The notes below the pieces were generated by a model, which made no database searches, was not told the DNA's origin, and saw only the letters and a list, made by a program, of their open reading frames with translations. The translations under genes and the position numbers were made by a program. Below, in pieces: positions 53,563 through 63,508 of a stretch of DNA of 64,000 nucleotides (positions are counted from its first letter, which is position 1; every line of letters begins with the position of its first letter). Source of the DNA: Rhodothermales bacterium (GTDB taxonomy: Bacteria; Bacteroidota; Rhodothermia; Rhodothermales; VXPQ01); contig OX638295.1 of NCBI GenBank assembly GCA_951812345.1, forward strand, positions 2,606,965 through 2,670,964, in the 5' to 3' direction.

Positions 53563-56457
53563 ATGGGAAAGACACGCATGAACAACGCCTTACGGGACTT
53601 TCGGCGCGCGCTTACCCCCCACATCGCCGGCGAGCTGCTTTTCGACGAGATGTCGCGCGCGCTGTACGCGACCGACGCCAGCATCTATCGCATGCAGCCG
53701 CATGCTGTGCTGGTGCCGCGAACGATGGACGACGTACAGGCAGCGATCGAAGAAGCCGCCCGTTTCGGGATTCCGGTGCTGCCGCGCGGTGGAGGATCGT
53801 CGCTGGCCGGACAGACCGTGGCGGAAGCGATCGTCATTGACTTTACGAAGTATCTCGACCGCGTCCTTGAGATTGACGAAGAAGCGCATCAGGTGCGCGT
53901 ACAACCCGGGCTGGTGCTGGACCGGCTCAATACGGCTCTGCTACCTGCCGGTCTGATGGTGGGGCCGGACCCCGCCAGCAGCAAGCGGGCGACCCTTGGA
54001 GGCATGGTCGGCAACAATGCGACGGGCGCCCATTCCATTCTGTACGGGAATACGGTCGATCATGTGCAGGCGCTGGACGTGTTTCTCGACGACGGGACCT
54101 CCGCCCGTTTCGAGGAAACCGGCGCCGAGCGCTGGCGCCAGCTCACCCGCTCCAAAGGGCGCGAAGGAGCAATCTATCAGAGCCTGGACCGGCTCTTGCA
54201 GGCCGATGCGGAAACGATCCGCCGGGACACGCCCCGGCACTGGCGCCGCAACAGCGGGTACCGTCTGGAACATCTGCTCGACAAAACGGCCCGGAATCCG
54301 GCGCGCCTCCTGTGCGGCAGCGAGGGTACACTGGCGGTCACGAAAGAAATCCTGTTGCAGGCGGTCGAGCGTCCGAAAAAATCCATACTCGCCGTAGTCC
54401 ACTTCGCCACGTTACGGGAAGCGCTCGAATCCGTGACAATCATTCTCGAAACGGGTCCTTCGGCCATCGAACTCTTTGACGGCATTGCTATCGAACAAAC
54501 CCGGCGCGCACCGGGCTTTGCACATCGTCTCACGTTTGTCGAGGGGAATCCGGAAGCGGTACTCATCACGGAATACTTTGGCGACAGCGAACAGCAACTG
54601 ACCGCCCGGCTGAACGATCTGAAACGAAAGCTTGAACGAAGCAAAGTCGGCTACGCGGTCGTGCCTGCCCGCACACCGGAAGAGATCGCCAATGTGTGGG
54701 CCGTACGCAAGGAGGGCCTGGGCCTGATCATGGGCGTCGAAGGCGAACACAAGCCCATCGCCTTCATAGAGGACGCATCCGTGCCGGTCGAGCATCTTGC
54801 AGAGTACGTGGCAGCGCTGATGCCGCTTCTGAAAGGCGTCCGAACCGTCCTGTACGCCCACGCCTCCGCCGGTACCCTGCACATCCGCCCGTTCATTAAC
54901 ACGAAGGACGCAGAGGATGTGGCAAAGATGCGCGACATTGCGCAGGGATCGATGGAGCTCGTGCGGCGGTTCGGCGGGACGATCTCGTCCGAGCATGGCG
55001 ACGGGCTGGCCCGCAGCGAGTTTCTCGAACCGCTCCTCGGGCCGGAATTGTACCGGGTCTACCAGGAAACGAAAAACCTTTTCGACCCGCACGGCCTGCT
55101 CAATCCGGGCAAAATCGTCGGGGCGCCTCCCATGACCGAAAACCTGCGAATGGGGCCGGAATACGAAACGCTTCCAGTGGTGGAACAACTGGATTTTTCC
55201 GACCAGGGCGGGTTTGCCCGATCCATCGAGTTGTGCAACGGCAACGGAGCATGCCGCAAACTCGATACCGGCACCATGTGCCCCCCGTTCATGGTCACCC
55301 GCAACGAGCAGGACAACACGCGGGGACGGGCCAATGCACTGCGCGAAGCATTGTCGGGCAGGCTGCCCCGGGAAGCGCTGACCGGAAAACGAATGCACGA
55401 GGTGATGGACTTATGCATTCAGTGCAAGGGATGCAAAACGGAATGCCCCTCGAACGTGGATATGGCCCGGATCAAGTCCGAGTGGCTCGGCATGTACTGG
55501 CAAAAGCATGCTCCGTCGCTGCGCACGCGGCTTTTTGCGCACATGCCGCTGCTTGCGCGGCGCATGAACGGAAGGGCTGCCCGCCTCGTCAACGGGTTGA
55601 ACAAGCGTCGGAGCATCCGGCGGCTCCTCGAACGCACCATGGGGCTATCCCCTCGCACACTGCCCTCGTTCGCCCCCGAGCCTTTTACGAAATGGTTTGA
55701 GAACCAGGAGACGCAAAATGCTCCTGTGGACGGCCCGCTCGTGCTTCTTTTCGTCGATACGTTCAACAACTGGCATCATCCCGAGACAGCGCAAGCGGCA
55801 ACCGAATTTCTACGCCGCACCGGCTTCGCCGTACGCATCGCATCGGAAGCGCTCTGTTGCGGACGCCCCATGTTCACCAAGGGATTTCTGGAGGGAGCCC
55901 GCAAACAGGTCCGGCAAGCGGTGGACGCCCTGTATCCGTGGGCCAAACGGGGTATCCCTGTGGTCGGACTCGAACCGAGTTGTATTCTCACGTTTCGCGA
56001 CGAAGCCCGGACGCTCCTGCCCGGAGACGCCCGCGTAGACACCCTCGCCAGACAGGTGTTCACCTTCGAGGAATTCGTAATCGAAAAGGCGGATGCTTTT
56101 TCCGGAGAGGTGAAATGGACCGACGAAGCCCGCGACGTGCTCCTGCATGAGCATTGCCACCAGAAGGCTCTTGCGGGAACGACCGCAACCACGTCATGCC
56201 TTGGCCTGCCACCGAACTACAAGGTGCACACCGTCGATTCAGGGTGCTGTGGCATGGCTGGCGCATTCGGCTACGAAGCAGAGCATTACGATCTGTCCAT
56301 CGCCATGGCCGAGCGGCGCCTTGCGCCGGCGGTACGGGAAACGCCAAAGGATACACTGATCGCCGCCGCCGGTACATCGTGTCGCACCCAGATTTTCGAT
56401 ACGACGGGGCGAAAGACACTCCACCCGGCGGAAATACTGCTCGATGCGCTTCGGTAA
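53563..56457 (+). CDS. YdiJ/GlcD-like FAD and Fe-S oxidoreductase (D-2-hydroxyacid dehydrogenase type)
   Basis: About 964 residues from the ATG at 53563 (another at 53578). Domains: FAD_binding_4 at about 40-180 (VLPRGGGSSLAGQTV, GGMVGNNATGAHSILYG), FAD-oxidase C at 230-470 (GTISSEHGDGLARSEFL), a two-cluster ferredoxin region with Cys-x5-Cys and CIQCKGCKTECPSNVDMA, then two CCG repeats (EPSCILTFRDE, LHEHCHQK, DSGCCGMAGAFGYE, GTSCRTQI). The fused layout is that of E. coli YdiJ and related D-2-hydroxyglutarate or D-lactate dehydrogenases, which pass electrons to quinone or another carrier. It is near normal length. It starts shortly after the beta-CASP gene and converges with the M1 peptidase. 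Confidence 0.92.
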   Translation: MGKTRMNNALRDFRRALTPHIAGELLFDEMSRALYATDASIYRMQPHAVLVPRTMDDVQAAIEEAARFGIPVLPRGGGSSLAGQTVAEAIVIDFTKYLDRVLEIDEEAHQVRVQPGLVLDRLNTALLPAGLMVGPDPASSKRATLGGMVGNNATGAHSILYGNTVDHVQALDVFLDDGTSARFEETGAERWRQLTRSKGREGAIYQSLDRLLQADAETIRRDTPRHWRRNSGYRLEHLLDKTARNPARLLCGSEGTLAVTKEILLQAVERPKKSILAVVHFATLREALESVTIILETGPSAIELFDGIAIEQTRRAPGFAHRLTFVEGNPEAVLITEYFGDSEQQLTARLNDLKRKLERSKVGYAVVPARTPEEIANVWAVRKEGLGLIMGVEGEHKPIAFIEDASVPVEHLAEYVAALMPLLKGVRTVLYAHASAGTLHIRPFINTKDAEDVAKMRDIAQGSMELVRRFGGTISSEHGDGLARSEFLEPLLGPELYRVYQETKNLFDPHGLLNPGKIVGAPPMTENLRMGPEYETLPVVEQLDFSDQGGFARSIELCNGNGACRKLDTGTMCPPFMVTRNEQDNTRGRANALREALSGRLPREALTGKRMHEVMDLCIQCKGCKTECPSNVDMARIKSEWLGMYWQKHAPSLRTRLFAHMPLLARRMNGRAARLVNGLNKRRSIRRLLERTMGLSPRTLPSFAPEPFTKWFENQETQNAPVDGPLVLLFVDTFNNWHHPETAQAATEFLRRTGFAVRIASEALCCGRPMFTKGFLEGARKQVRQAVDALYPWAKRGIPVVGLEPSCILTFRDEARTLLPGDARVDTLARQVFTFEEFVIEKADAFSGEVKWTDEARDVLLHEHCHQKALAGTTATTSCLGLPPNYKVHTVDSGCCGMAGAFGYEAEHYDLSIAMAERRLAPAVRETPKDTLIAAAGTSCRTQIFDTTGRKTLHPAEILLDALR

Positions 56458-56460
56458 GGG

Positions 56461-58467
56461 TTAATCGCCCCCTTCTTCCCGCTGCCAGCCATTGTTTGAA
56501 ATGTCCACATCCGGGAAGATGTTTTCCGGATCAATGACGACGCGCACGATGGGGCTGTCGGTGGCGAGCGAAAAGGAAGCGGTGGTAGCGCCATTCAGCC
56601 ATGCCGTGACGGGAATTCGCCTCCCCATCACTTCGCCGGACTCCAATTCGATACCAAGAAGCACCGGCATAGGCGCCAGGCCGTTGTCGCGCACCGTAAT
56701 GGTCGTTTCGATCCCGTCTACCTGCACCTCTTCAATGGCCTGGTCGAGCGTCCAGTTTTCGTAATACCACGACCGCCAGAACCAGTCCAGATCGCGCCCG
56801 GAAACCCGCTCGAACGTATTGAAAAAGTCCCATGGATAGGGATGCTTGTACGCCCACTCGGCGATGAACGTCCGTGTGGCTTCGTAAAACACATCATCGC
56901 CCAGGACGCCGCGCAAGGCGGTCAGCATCGTGGCGGGCTTCATGTATGAGGCGATCGTGAAAGCAAGAGCCGTTGCGTGATAGCCGGAATGCCGCATCAT
57001 AGCCCCCTCGCTGCGCTGCCGAGCCACTGCAGCGTAGATCTGCTGGTCACGGAGATAATGGTTGGGACCCGGGTGGTAGTCCATACGGGCATCGTTCTCG
57101 TGGAAGGTCGTGAACCCCTCGTCCATCCAGCTGAATTGCCGCTCGTTCGTACCGACGACCATCGGAATCCACATGTGAGCCAATTCGTGCGCCGTAACGT
57201 TGTACAACGCACTGTCGCCGCGCGCATTGTAATCCCCCATCAGCGTCATCATCGGATATTCCATGCCGCCGCCGATAATTTCCGCACCTTCCACGGCGGT
57301 CATGTGCGACCACGGGTAGGCAAAACCGGTATTCCGGGAGTGATACCGGATCGCGTGCTGCTGATACTCCGTAACGCTCGCCCAAAGCGGCGCCTCTTCG
57401 CGATAAAACGTGTTGATTCTCGTAAAATCCTCCTCCCCATCCCCGTCGCGGTCGCCGACGGATGTGCGGCCCGCCTCCCAGACGGACTGCTTTGTGGCGC
57501 TGAACGCGGCGTCGCGTACGTTTTCGGCCAAAAAGCGCCACCGCAACAGACCATCGTCGGTTGTTGCCGTACCCGCCTCTCCGAAATCTTCCGGTCCGAT
57601 TACCTGCAGCACACTATCGCTCTCCCATGCCGCATGCGCGCGATCGAGGATATGCGGCGCCAGCACCTCTTCGGGATTCTGCAATTCGCCGGTCGAAGCC
57701 ACAATCCATCCTGCGGGAATCTCGACCGTAATGTCGTAATCGGCGAACCCGTGATAGAATTCGGACATGCCCGTAAACGCCTCGGTGTGCCAGCCGGCCA
57801 CATCGTCGTACACAGCCATAGTGGGATACCAGTAGGCGAGAAACAGCAGGTTATCCCCGGAGCGTCCCATACGCCCCCCGGCGCCGACATTCGGAATATT
57901 GAAACGCCATTCGATATCGATCGTCACGGTTTCTCCCGGCGCCATCGGTTGCGGCAGCGTCAGGATCATATTGGTCCCGTTGACCTGGTAATGCGGTCCT
58001 TCGGAAACCGGGGCAGGCGGCAATTCCTCCCCCTGCACAGCCACGCGCCGGATCACTACGCCCCCGGTGACTTCCGCCGCTTCGGCGCGGCGTACGCCGG
58101 GCAGATGGAAATTCTGCGTGATCTCCATGTAGAGCTGGGAATGCGTAGCGGGCGAGTGGTTCGTGTATGTGATCGCGCCGCTCCCGTCAAGCAGCCCGGT
58201 CACGGGAAAAACGCGGGCGTTCAACACATATTCCGTTTCCTGCGTCCAGTAATTCAAGCCGGGTTCTCCCGTGGCGGAACGCGTTCCCTGGAGAATCGCC
58301 CGCTGGTAGTTGCCGGGAGGCGTAATCTCCCAGGGGATGGGCCGATTCGCCACTTGTTCGATATGCGCGGTTTGCGCTACGCCGGCGAGGTTGGGCGTCG
58401 CACACCCTGCAAGGAACAGGATGCCGATCACCGCAAGGAATGGAGCGAATGACAAGCGATGGGGCAT
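56461..58467 (-). CDS. M1 family zinc metallopeptidase, lipoprotein
   Basis: About 668 residues from the ATG at 58465-58467; upstream frame lacks signal character. Lipobox FLAGC gives Cys22. The zinc site is H427-E-L-A-H431 with Glu450 as third ligand (WMDEGFTTFHEN), the exact HEXXH-x18-E spacing of M1. GGGMEYP (in GAEIIGGGMEYPMMTL) is the M1 substrate-binding GxMEN counterpart with Tyr-Pro in place of Asn. It is anchored outside the cytoplasm and trims peptides. The processing peptidase gene ends 56 bases upstream. Confidence 0.92.
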   Translation of the reverse strand: MPHRLSFAPFLAVIGILFLAGCATPNLAGVAQTAHIEQVANRPIPWEITPPGNYQRAILQGTRSATGEPGLNYWTQETEYVLNARVFPVTGLLDGSGAITYTNHSPATHSQLYMEITQNFHLPGVRRAEAAEVTGGVVIRRVAVQGEELPPAPVSEGPHYQVNGTNMILTLPQPMAPGETVTIDIEWRFNIPNVGAGGRMGRSGDNLLFLAYWYPTMAVYDDVAGWHTEAFTGMSEFYHGFADYDITVEIPAGWIVASTGELQNPEEVLAPHILDRAHAAWESDSVLQVIGPEDFGEAGTATTDDGLLRWRFLAENVRDAAFSATKQSVWEAGRTSVGDRDGDGEEDFTRINTFYREEAPLWASVTEYQQHAIRYHSRNTGFAYPWSHMTAVEGAEIIGGGMEYPMMTLMGDYNARGDSALYNVTAHELAHMWIPMVVGTNERQFSWMDEGFTTFHENDARMDYHPGPNHYLRDQQIYAAVARQRSEGAMMRHSGYHATALAFTIASYMKPATMLTALRGVLGDDVFYEATRTFIAEWAYKHPYPWDFFNTFERVSGRDLDWFWRSWYYENWTLDQAIEEVQVDGIETTITVRDNGLAPMPVLLGIELESGEVMGRRIPVTAWLNGATTASFSLATDSPIVRVVIDPENIFPDVDISNNGWQREEGGD

Positions 58468-58523
58468 GACAAGTGCTCCTGCGACGGGTTGTATGAAATG
58501 AGGTAAGCCGGGAATGGGCAACG

Positions 58524-60245
58524 CTACCGGCGGTTTGTGGGAAGATCGGTTTCCTGTCGGGGCGATTCCTGCCAGGACGCAAGACCTTCGGCAAGGCCCC
58601 ACAAGCCCAGTGCAGCGTTCAGTTCCGGATCGATCTCCTTATAGATGCCGTACCAGGCCTTGTGACCGAATATCTCCTGAGCAATACGTCCGCGCAGATA
58701 CACTTCCAGCGTCTCGCGATACGTATGCAATGCGTCTGCCGTAACTACCCGTGCACTGTCCGCTTCTTCCGAAGTCTCCGCCAGCGGATCGTCCGCATCG
58801 GTATCTGTGGAATACTCTACAAAAGACGCCCATAGCTCGTCGGATATATCGAACGTGGTGACGAATTCCGCTTCCCGATCACGCCATCTTTCTCGCAGAC
58901 GCCGTTCGTCGTCACGGAACCACTGCCGGGCAAAGCCCCTTGTGAGACCGTACCCCAATACAGCACGCAGGGCAACCGTAGTATCCGGCTTTACAATGTA
59001 ATCCGGAAGGATGCCGCCCCCGCCGAACACGTCGCGTCCACGGGCGGTTTTGAAGCGCAACGAATCAGGAATGTTATCCGAATACTCGCCGGAGCGATAC
59101 GTTGCTTCCTCCAGCGAAGCAAACTTCTCTTCGTAATAATCTTCCCGGTCGCCGTCCTTGTACGGGGTCTGGATGAGTCGTCCCGAAGGCGTGTAATAGC
59201 GCGCGACCGTCATTTGGAGAATACTCTGGTCCGGCAGGGCAAACTGGTGCTGAACGAGCCCCTTGCCGAATGTGCGTTGCCCCACAATGAGTGCGCGATC
59301 ATGATCCTGCAGGGCGCCGGCCACGATTTCGCTGGCCGAAGCCGAATAGGCGTTCACCAGCACGATAACCGGTTCCGTTTCGAGAATGCCGGTGCGCCGC
59401 GTCCGGTAGGTACTGGTCGTTTCCGGCCGCCGCCCCCGGGTATAGACCACCGTTTTGCGTCCGGGTACCATCTCGTCGACAATTTCTATCGCCTCACTCA
59501 TGTAGCCGCCGGTATTGGACCGGAGGTCCAGCACCAGCCGCTCCATGCCCTGGTCTTTCAACGCACGCACATGCTCTATGAACTCGTTGTAGGTCTCCTG
59601 GGAGAAACGGGACAGGCGAATGTATCCCGTCACGGTATCCACCATGTACGAGGTATCCACCGTGTAAAGCCGAATTACATCGCGTGTGAGTGTGAATTCG
59701 AGGGGCGCACGCGCTCCATGCCTGAGGATAGTGACCTCTACCTGCGTTCCGATCTCTCCCTTCAACCTCGAGGTAACCTCGTCCTCCGTCAGGCCCACCG
59801 CCGTAGAATCGTCAATGCCGATAATGCGATCTCCAGCCATCAAACCTGCCCTTTCACTGGGGCCGTCCCCGATAACCGACATCACCCGCACCGTGTCGTC
59901 ACGCAAATTGTCGTCGTTACGAGCAATTTCAAACCAGATACCGATGCCGCCGAACGACCCCTGAAACCGCTCCTGCATATCCCGCGCATCTTCGGCAGAA
60001 ACGTAGACGGAATGCGGATCAAGTTCGTCCAGCATGCTCGTAATCGCGTCTTCCGCCAGCGATGCCGCGTCGACGGGTTCGACATACTGCTTGTTGATGA
60101 GCAGAAACGCATCTTCGAGTTTGCGAAGTTGCGCCATGGTATCCTCCCCAATATGTACAGACCTGATCGTGAGTCCGAGCAGAACGCCCGCCAGAAGAAA
60201 GGCCGTGACGGGGAAAATCCGAAATCGTTTGAAAGAAGCGGACAT
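58524..60245 (-). CDS. S41 family C-terminal processing peptidase
   Basis: About 573 residues from the ATG at 60243-60245; it begins with a membrane signal (FKRFRIFPVTAFLLAGVLLGLTIRSV). A PDZ domain lies near 75-170 (FGGIGIWFEIARND, GPSERAGLMAGDRIIGIDDSTAVGLTEDEVTSRLKG). The peptidase core reads MERLVLDLRSNTGGYMSEAIEIVDEMVPG, VLVNAYSASASEIVAGALQDHDRALIVGQRTFGKG, with the catalytic Ser in SASASE and Lys in FGKG, and a carboxy-terminal extension of about 150 residues. It cuts C-terminal tails of periplasmic proteins. It likely shares a transcript with the M1 peptidase downstream. Confidence 0.93.
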   Translation of the reverse strand: MSASFKRFRIFPVTAFLLAGVLLGLTIRSVHIGEDTMAQLRKLEDAFLLINKQYVEPVDAASLAEDAITSMLDELDPHSVYVSAEDARDMQERFQGSFGGIGIWFEIARNDDNLRDDTVRVMSVIGDGPSERAGLMAGDRIIGIDDSTAVGLTEDEVTSRLKGEIGTQVEVTILRHGARAPLEFTLTRDVIRLYTVDTSYMVDTVTGYIRLSRFSQETYNEFIEHVRALKDQGMERLVLDLRSNTGGYMSEAIEIVDEMVPGRKTVVYTRGRRPETTSTYRTRRTGILETEPVIVLVNAYSASASEIVAGALQDHDRALIVGQRTFGKGLVQHQFALPDQSILQMTVARYYTPSGRLIQTPYKDGDREDYYEEKFASLEEATYRSGEYSDNIPDSLRFKTARGRDVFGGGGILPDYIVKPDTTVALRAVLGYGLTRGFARQWFRDDERRLRERWRDREAEFVTTFDISDELWASFVEYSTDTDADDPLAETSEEADSARVVTADALHTYRETLEVYLRGRIAQEIFGHKAWYGIYKEIDPELNAALGLWGLAEGLASWQESPRQETDLPTNRR

Positions 60246-60661
60246 AATGTTCAACAGTGCAGCGGTAAGGCATTTCACCCCGAATGTATTCTGTACGAGA
60301 CCATTTTCGTAAAGTGCCCATTCAGGCGCGAGTTTATACGGGAAATTCCATGGAACAGAGATGCTTCAGCATGGAATGATCCGGTACCACCTTACCCTCT
60401 CTTTACCGAACAACGCCCCGATTCATAACGCCAATCGCGCCATTCCGACGTTTTCTGTTCGCGATGACGAATACGGCGTGTTTCGGAAAAATGCGCAAAT
60501 CGCATCCAAAATGCTTAAGGACACACGCAAAATCGCCGCAACTCCGGCGGCTCCTTGTCGTACCTTATGATCGCAGGAGCCTTAATCAGAGTGTCCTATA
60601 GCGCAGGAGCGCTCCGGCGACGCCTGCACGCTTTCCTCACAGATCATTAATTCGCAGTGTG
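60246..60661. other. Divergent intergenic region with a repeat end
   Basis: About 415 bases between the S41 peptidase (minus) and LemA (plus) starts. TTAATCAGAGTGTCC at 60582-60596 is one end of the GGATAC interspersed element, 65 bases before LemA. A 69-codon plus frame at 60361-60570 has no family character. Promoters for both units must be here but none is clear. Confidence 0.5.
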
Positions 60662-61264
60662 ATGCGCAGCAACGGAACGATCGCTCTCCTTATTGTTCTT
60701 CTTATCGTGCTTTTCGGCGGGTGCATGGGATGCAACGCATACAATGGCATGGTAGAGGGTGAAGAACTTGTCGAACAGTCCTGGGCAGATGTCGAAACAC
60801 AGTACCAGCGACGCACTGACCTGATTCCCAATCTCGTCAGCACCGTACGCGGCGCCGCCGACTTCGAGCAGGAAACGCTCCAGGCGGTAACGCAGGCGCG
60901 AGCCGAGGCCACATCGATCCAACTGACCGTGGACGACCTGGAAGATCCCGCCCGCTTGCGCGAGTTTGAAGCAGCGCAAAGCCGACTGGGCGGCGCGCTG
61001 GGCCGGCTACTCGCCGTCTCCGAGAATTATCCGCAACTGCGCGCCACAGAAGCTTTCCGGGATTTACAGGCGCAACTCGAAGGCACAGAAAACCGGATTA
61101 ACGTAGCCCGCCGCGATTACAACGAATCGGTGCGCCGCTACAATACGCAGATACGCCGCTTCCCCGGCGCTATCTTTGCTTCCATATTCGGCTTTGAACG
61201 GCGTACTTCCTTTGAGGCGGAAGCAGGAGCTGAAGAAGCGCCCACCGTCGACTTTTCCTCCTGA
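60662..61264 (+). CDS. LemA family protein
   Basis: About 200 residues from the ATG at 60662, preceded directly by a GTG that may also serve. One N-terminal hydrophobic segment (IALLIVLLIVLFGGC) may be a lipobox or anchor. The LemA core follows: NGMVEGEELVEQSWADVETQYQRRTDLIPNLVSTVRGAADFEQETLQAVTQARAEA, then ALGRLLAVSENYPQLRATEAFRDLQAQLEGTENRINVARRDYNESVRRYNTQIRRFPGAIFA, which are the most conserved parts. The function is unsettled; LemA genes pair with TPM-domain genes in many bacteria, as here (6 bases downstream). Confidence 0.94.
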   Translation: MRSNGTIALLIVLLIVLFGGCMGCNAYNGMVEGEELVEQSWADVETQYQRRTDLIPNLVSTVRGAADFEQETLQAVTQARAEATSIQLTVDDLEDPARLREFEAAQSRLGGALGRLLAVSENYPQLRATEAFRDLQAQLEGTENRINVARRDYNESVRRYNTQIRRFPGAIFASIFGFERRTSFEAEAGAEEAPTVDFSS

Positions 61265-61270
61265 TACCGG

Positions 61271-62149
61271 ATGCACAGACAGTGCGACACAACGTACGTT
61301 CGGCAGGACGTCCATACAGGCCGCCTTGCTCGACGCCTGACCGAATTGCTTCCGGGCAAGCTGTTTCTGGCAGGGTTGTTTCTGGCGGGGTTGTTCCCCG
61401 CCGGCGTGCTGTACGCCCAGGGGACCGTGGACGTGATTCGTTCCACGGGCCGTCTGGTAACGGATCAGGCTGACCTGCTTACCCCTTCCGAGGAGCAAAG
61501 GCTGACCGCAAAGCTGACAGCGTACGCGGATACCACCTCTACACAGATCGTTGTCGTTACGATTCCGTCGCTCGAAGGCGTCCCCGCCGCAGAATATGCG
61601 CTGGCCCTGGGCCGCAGTTGGGGCGTAGGACAGGCGGGACAAGATAACGGCGTGGTGATCCTCGTGGCGCGTGACGATCGGGAGGTACGTATCGAAACGG
61701 GCTACGGTCTCGAGGGCGCGATTCCCGACGTGGTGGCTGACCGTATTTATCGTAATGTCATGGTGCCGTATTTCCGCGAGGGACGGTTTTATGAGGGGAT
61801 ATCCGGCGCCGCAGACCTGCTGATCGCTGCGGCGGCCGGCGAATTTACAGCGGAGGAAGTAGCGCCGAGGCGCTCCGGGAGACCCCCGATCGATCCGTCC
61901 GCGCTGATGGGGTTGTTCATCCTTGCGTGGTTCGTTATTACGTCCATCCGGCGCCGCGGGGGTGGAAACGATGGAGGTAAACGCTATCGGCGCCATCGGT
62001 ACGGGCCCCACTTCATTGTCTGGGGAGGCGGACTCGGCGGGGGCGGCGGGGGATTCGGAGGCGGTCTGGGCGGAGGAGGTCTGGGAGGCGGTTTCGGCGG
62101 ATTTGGCGGCGGCGGGTTCGGGGGCGGCGGCGCAGGGGGCGGATGGTAA
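61271..62149 (+). CDS. TPM domain protein (YgcG-like) with glycine-rich tail
   Basis: A 292-residue protein with a signal peptide containing an internal repeat (LFLAGLFLAGLFPAGVL). The TPM domain runs at about 55-180: GRLVTDQADLLTPSEEQRLTAKLTAYADTTSTQIVVVTIPSLEG, WGVGQAGQDNGVVILVARDDREVRIETGYGLEGAIPD. A C-terminal membrane helix (LMGLFILAWFVITSI) and then a 45-residue tail of Gly with Phe/Leu follow, as in YgcG proteins. TPM proteins are associated with membrane or photosystem repair in some lineages; the bacterial role is unclear. It overlaps no neighbour and directly follows LemA. Confidence 0.9.
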   Translation: MHRQCDTTYVRQDVHTGRLARRLTELLPGKLFLAGLFLAGLFPAGVLYAQGTVDVIRSTGRLVTDQADLLTPSEEQRLTAKLTAYADTTSTQIVVVTIPSLEGVPAAEYALALGRSWGVGQAGQDNGVVILVARDDREVRIETGYGLEGAIPDVVADRIYRNVMVPYFREGRFYEGISGAADLLIAAAAGEFTAEEVAPRRSGRPPIDPSALMGLFILAWFVITSIRRRGGGNDGGKRYRRHRYGPHFIVWGGGLGGGGGGFGGGLGGGGLGGGFGGFGGGGFGGGGAGGGW

Positions 62150-62210
62150 GCTGTCCGACAATTCGCAGGGCATGGTCGGCCCCGGACCTGCCGGCAAGAT
62201 TTCTTCCCTC

Positions 62211-62546
62211 ATGATGCAGGCTGACCGGCTACAGGCGCTGCAAGCGTTCCATGAAGAAGATCCTGACGATGCATTCGTCCGGTTCGCTCTGGCGCAGGAA
62301 TATCTCAATCGTGGAGACACCGAGGAAGCGCTTCGTTTTTTCGAGGGTCTCGTTTCCAAGGATCCCGAGTACGTGGGCACGTGGTACCATCTCGGGAAAC
62401 TGTACCAGGAGCTGGGCCGGAGAGAAGACGCCATACGGACCTATACACAAGGCATCGCGATCGCGGGACGGCAGCGCGATACCCATGCAGAGGCCGAACT
62501 CCGGGACGCCCTGATGCAGATAGAAGGAGTGGGATTCGACGATTGA
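62211..62546 (+). CDS. Small tetratricopeptide-repeat protein
   Basis: About 111 residues from the ATG at 62211 (MMQADRLQALQAFHEEDPDDAFVRFALAQEYLNRGDTEEALRFFEGL); starts at 62172 or in a long upstream overlap with the TPM gene are less likely. Two TPR units are visible, the second YVGTWYHLGKLYQELGRREDAIRTYTQGIAIA. Short TPR proteins of this kind are common in Bacteroidota and serve as binding modules of unknown partners. It is probably on the LemA/TPM transcript. Confidence 0.8.
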   Translation: MMQADRLQALQAFHEEDPDDAFVRFALAQEYLNRGDTEEALRFFEGLVSKDPEYVGTWYHLGKLYQELGRREDAIRTYTQGIAIAGRQRDTHAEAELRDALMQIEGVGFDD

Positions 62547-62679
62547 AACTGCCGGCAACAGGGGTCCTTGTCGTGTATTGCAACGGGGTACCCGGTTTCC
62601 ATCCTGTCAAAAACATTGGGAATCACCCGCACCCATTTATACCGCAACATCTTGTCTACCCGTCGGAGTACGGGAAATC

Positions 62680-63426
62680 ATGACCGGTGAAGCCATATAT
62701 CAACCCGGCGTCTGGAAAACGTACCACAACGCCTCCCGCTCGGCCACCTACGGGTTTCTGGCCGCGCTTCCCCTGCTGATTCTGTACGAATTCCTGATCG
62801 TTTTTGCGAACCGCAGCGCCGTGGCGCAGGTGCGCGTTTCGTCCGAGATGTGGCTCAAGCAGTTGCTGCTGGTGGTAGGGGACTACGGCCTGACGGCCTT
62901 CGGGATTGCCGTACTGCTCGCCGGGATCGCCGTATTCTGGTACGACCGCAAGAAAAAGGTGCCCTTCAATCCCCGGTATTTCCTGTGGATGTTCCTCGAA
63001 AGCACGGTGTATGCGGTAGTGATCGCAGTCATCGTGTCCGGAGTGGTTTATACGATTCTGCCGGCCTTGGCGCAGTCCGGACCCGCAGAAGGAATCGCCA
63101 TCAAACTGGCCCTTTCGGTCGGGGCGGGCCTGTACGAGGAACTGCTGTTTCGCGTGCTGCTGGTAGGCGCCCTGTTCTGGGTGCTGCGCTGGTTCATGGG
63201 AGACCGGGTACTGGCCTATATCATAGCAGCGGTCGCCGGGGCCTTTCTGTTCAGCCTGGTGCACTACATCGGACCGCTGGGCGATGCGTTCCGCTTGAAC
63301 TCGTTCCTTTTCCGGATGCTTTTCGGACTGGCGCTGAACGTCCTGTACCTTACGCGGGGATTCGGCATCGCCGCCTGGACGCACGCCCTCTACGATGTGA
63401 TGGTCATGGTCGTGCTGGACGGGTAG
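62680..63426 (+). CDS. CPBP family intramembrane glutamic protease
   Basis: About 248 residues from the ATG at 62680. Six or seven hydrophobic segments are visible. The catalytic set of the Abi/CAAX protease family is present: YEELLFRVLL (EExxxR), FLFSLVHYIG with the second-motif His, and the later WTHALYDVMVM His. Family members are Rce1-like intramembrane proteases or bacteriocin-immunity and assembly factors; no specific role is visible. It follows the TPR gene by 133 bases. Confidence 0.87.
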   Translation: MTGEAIYQPGVWKTYHNASRSATYGFLAALPLLILYEFLIVFANRSAVAQVRVSSEMWLKQLLLVVGDYGLTAFGIAVLLAGIAVFWYDRKKKVPFNPRYFLWMFLESTVYAVVIAVIVSGVVYTILPALAQSGPAEGIAIKLALSVGAGLYEELLFRVLLVGALFWVLRWFMGDRVLAYIIAAVAGAFLFSLVHYIGPLGDAFRLNSFLFRMLFGLALNVLYLTRGFGIAAWTHALYDVMVMVVLDG

Positions 63427-63508
63427 GTCGTCTGTTTCCGCACGCAGGCGGGCGACGATTCAACAGCCGCAACGATGCCTATAATGGCAAAAGGACAAGC
63501 CACCCCTC

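Noticed and set aside
56346-56362. GGATACACTGATCGCC resembling the interspersed repeat end
   Set aside because: It lies in a conserved coding stretch of the FAD/Fe-S oxidoreductase (before GTSCRTQI), which explains it without a repeat.
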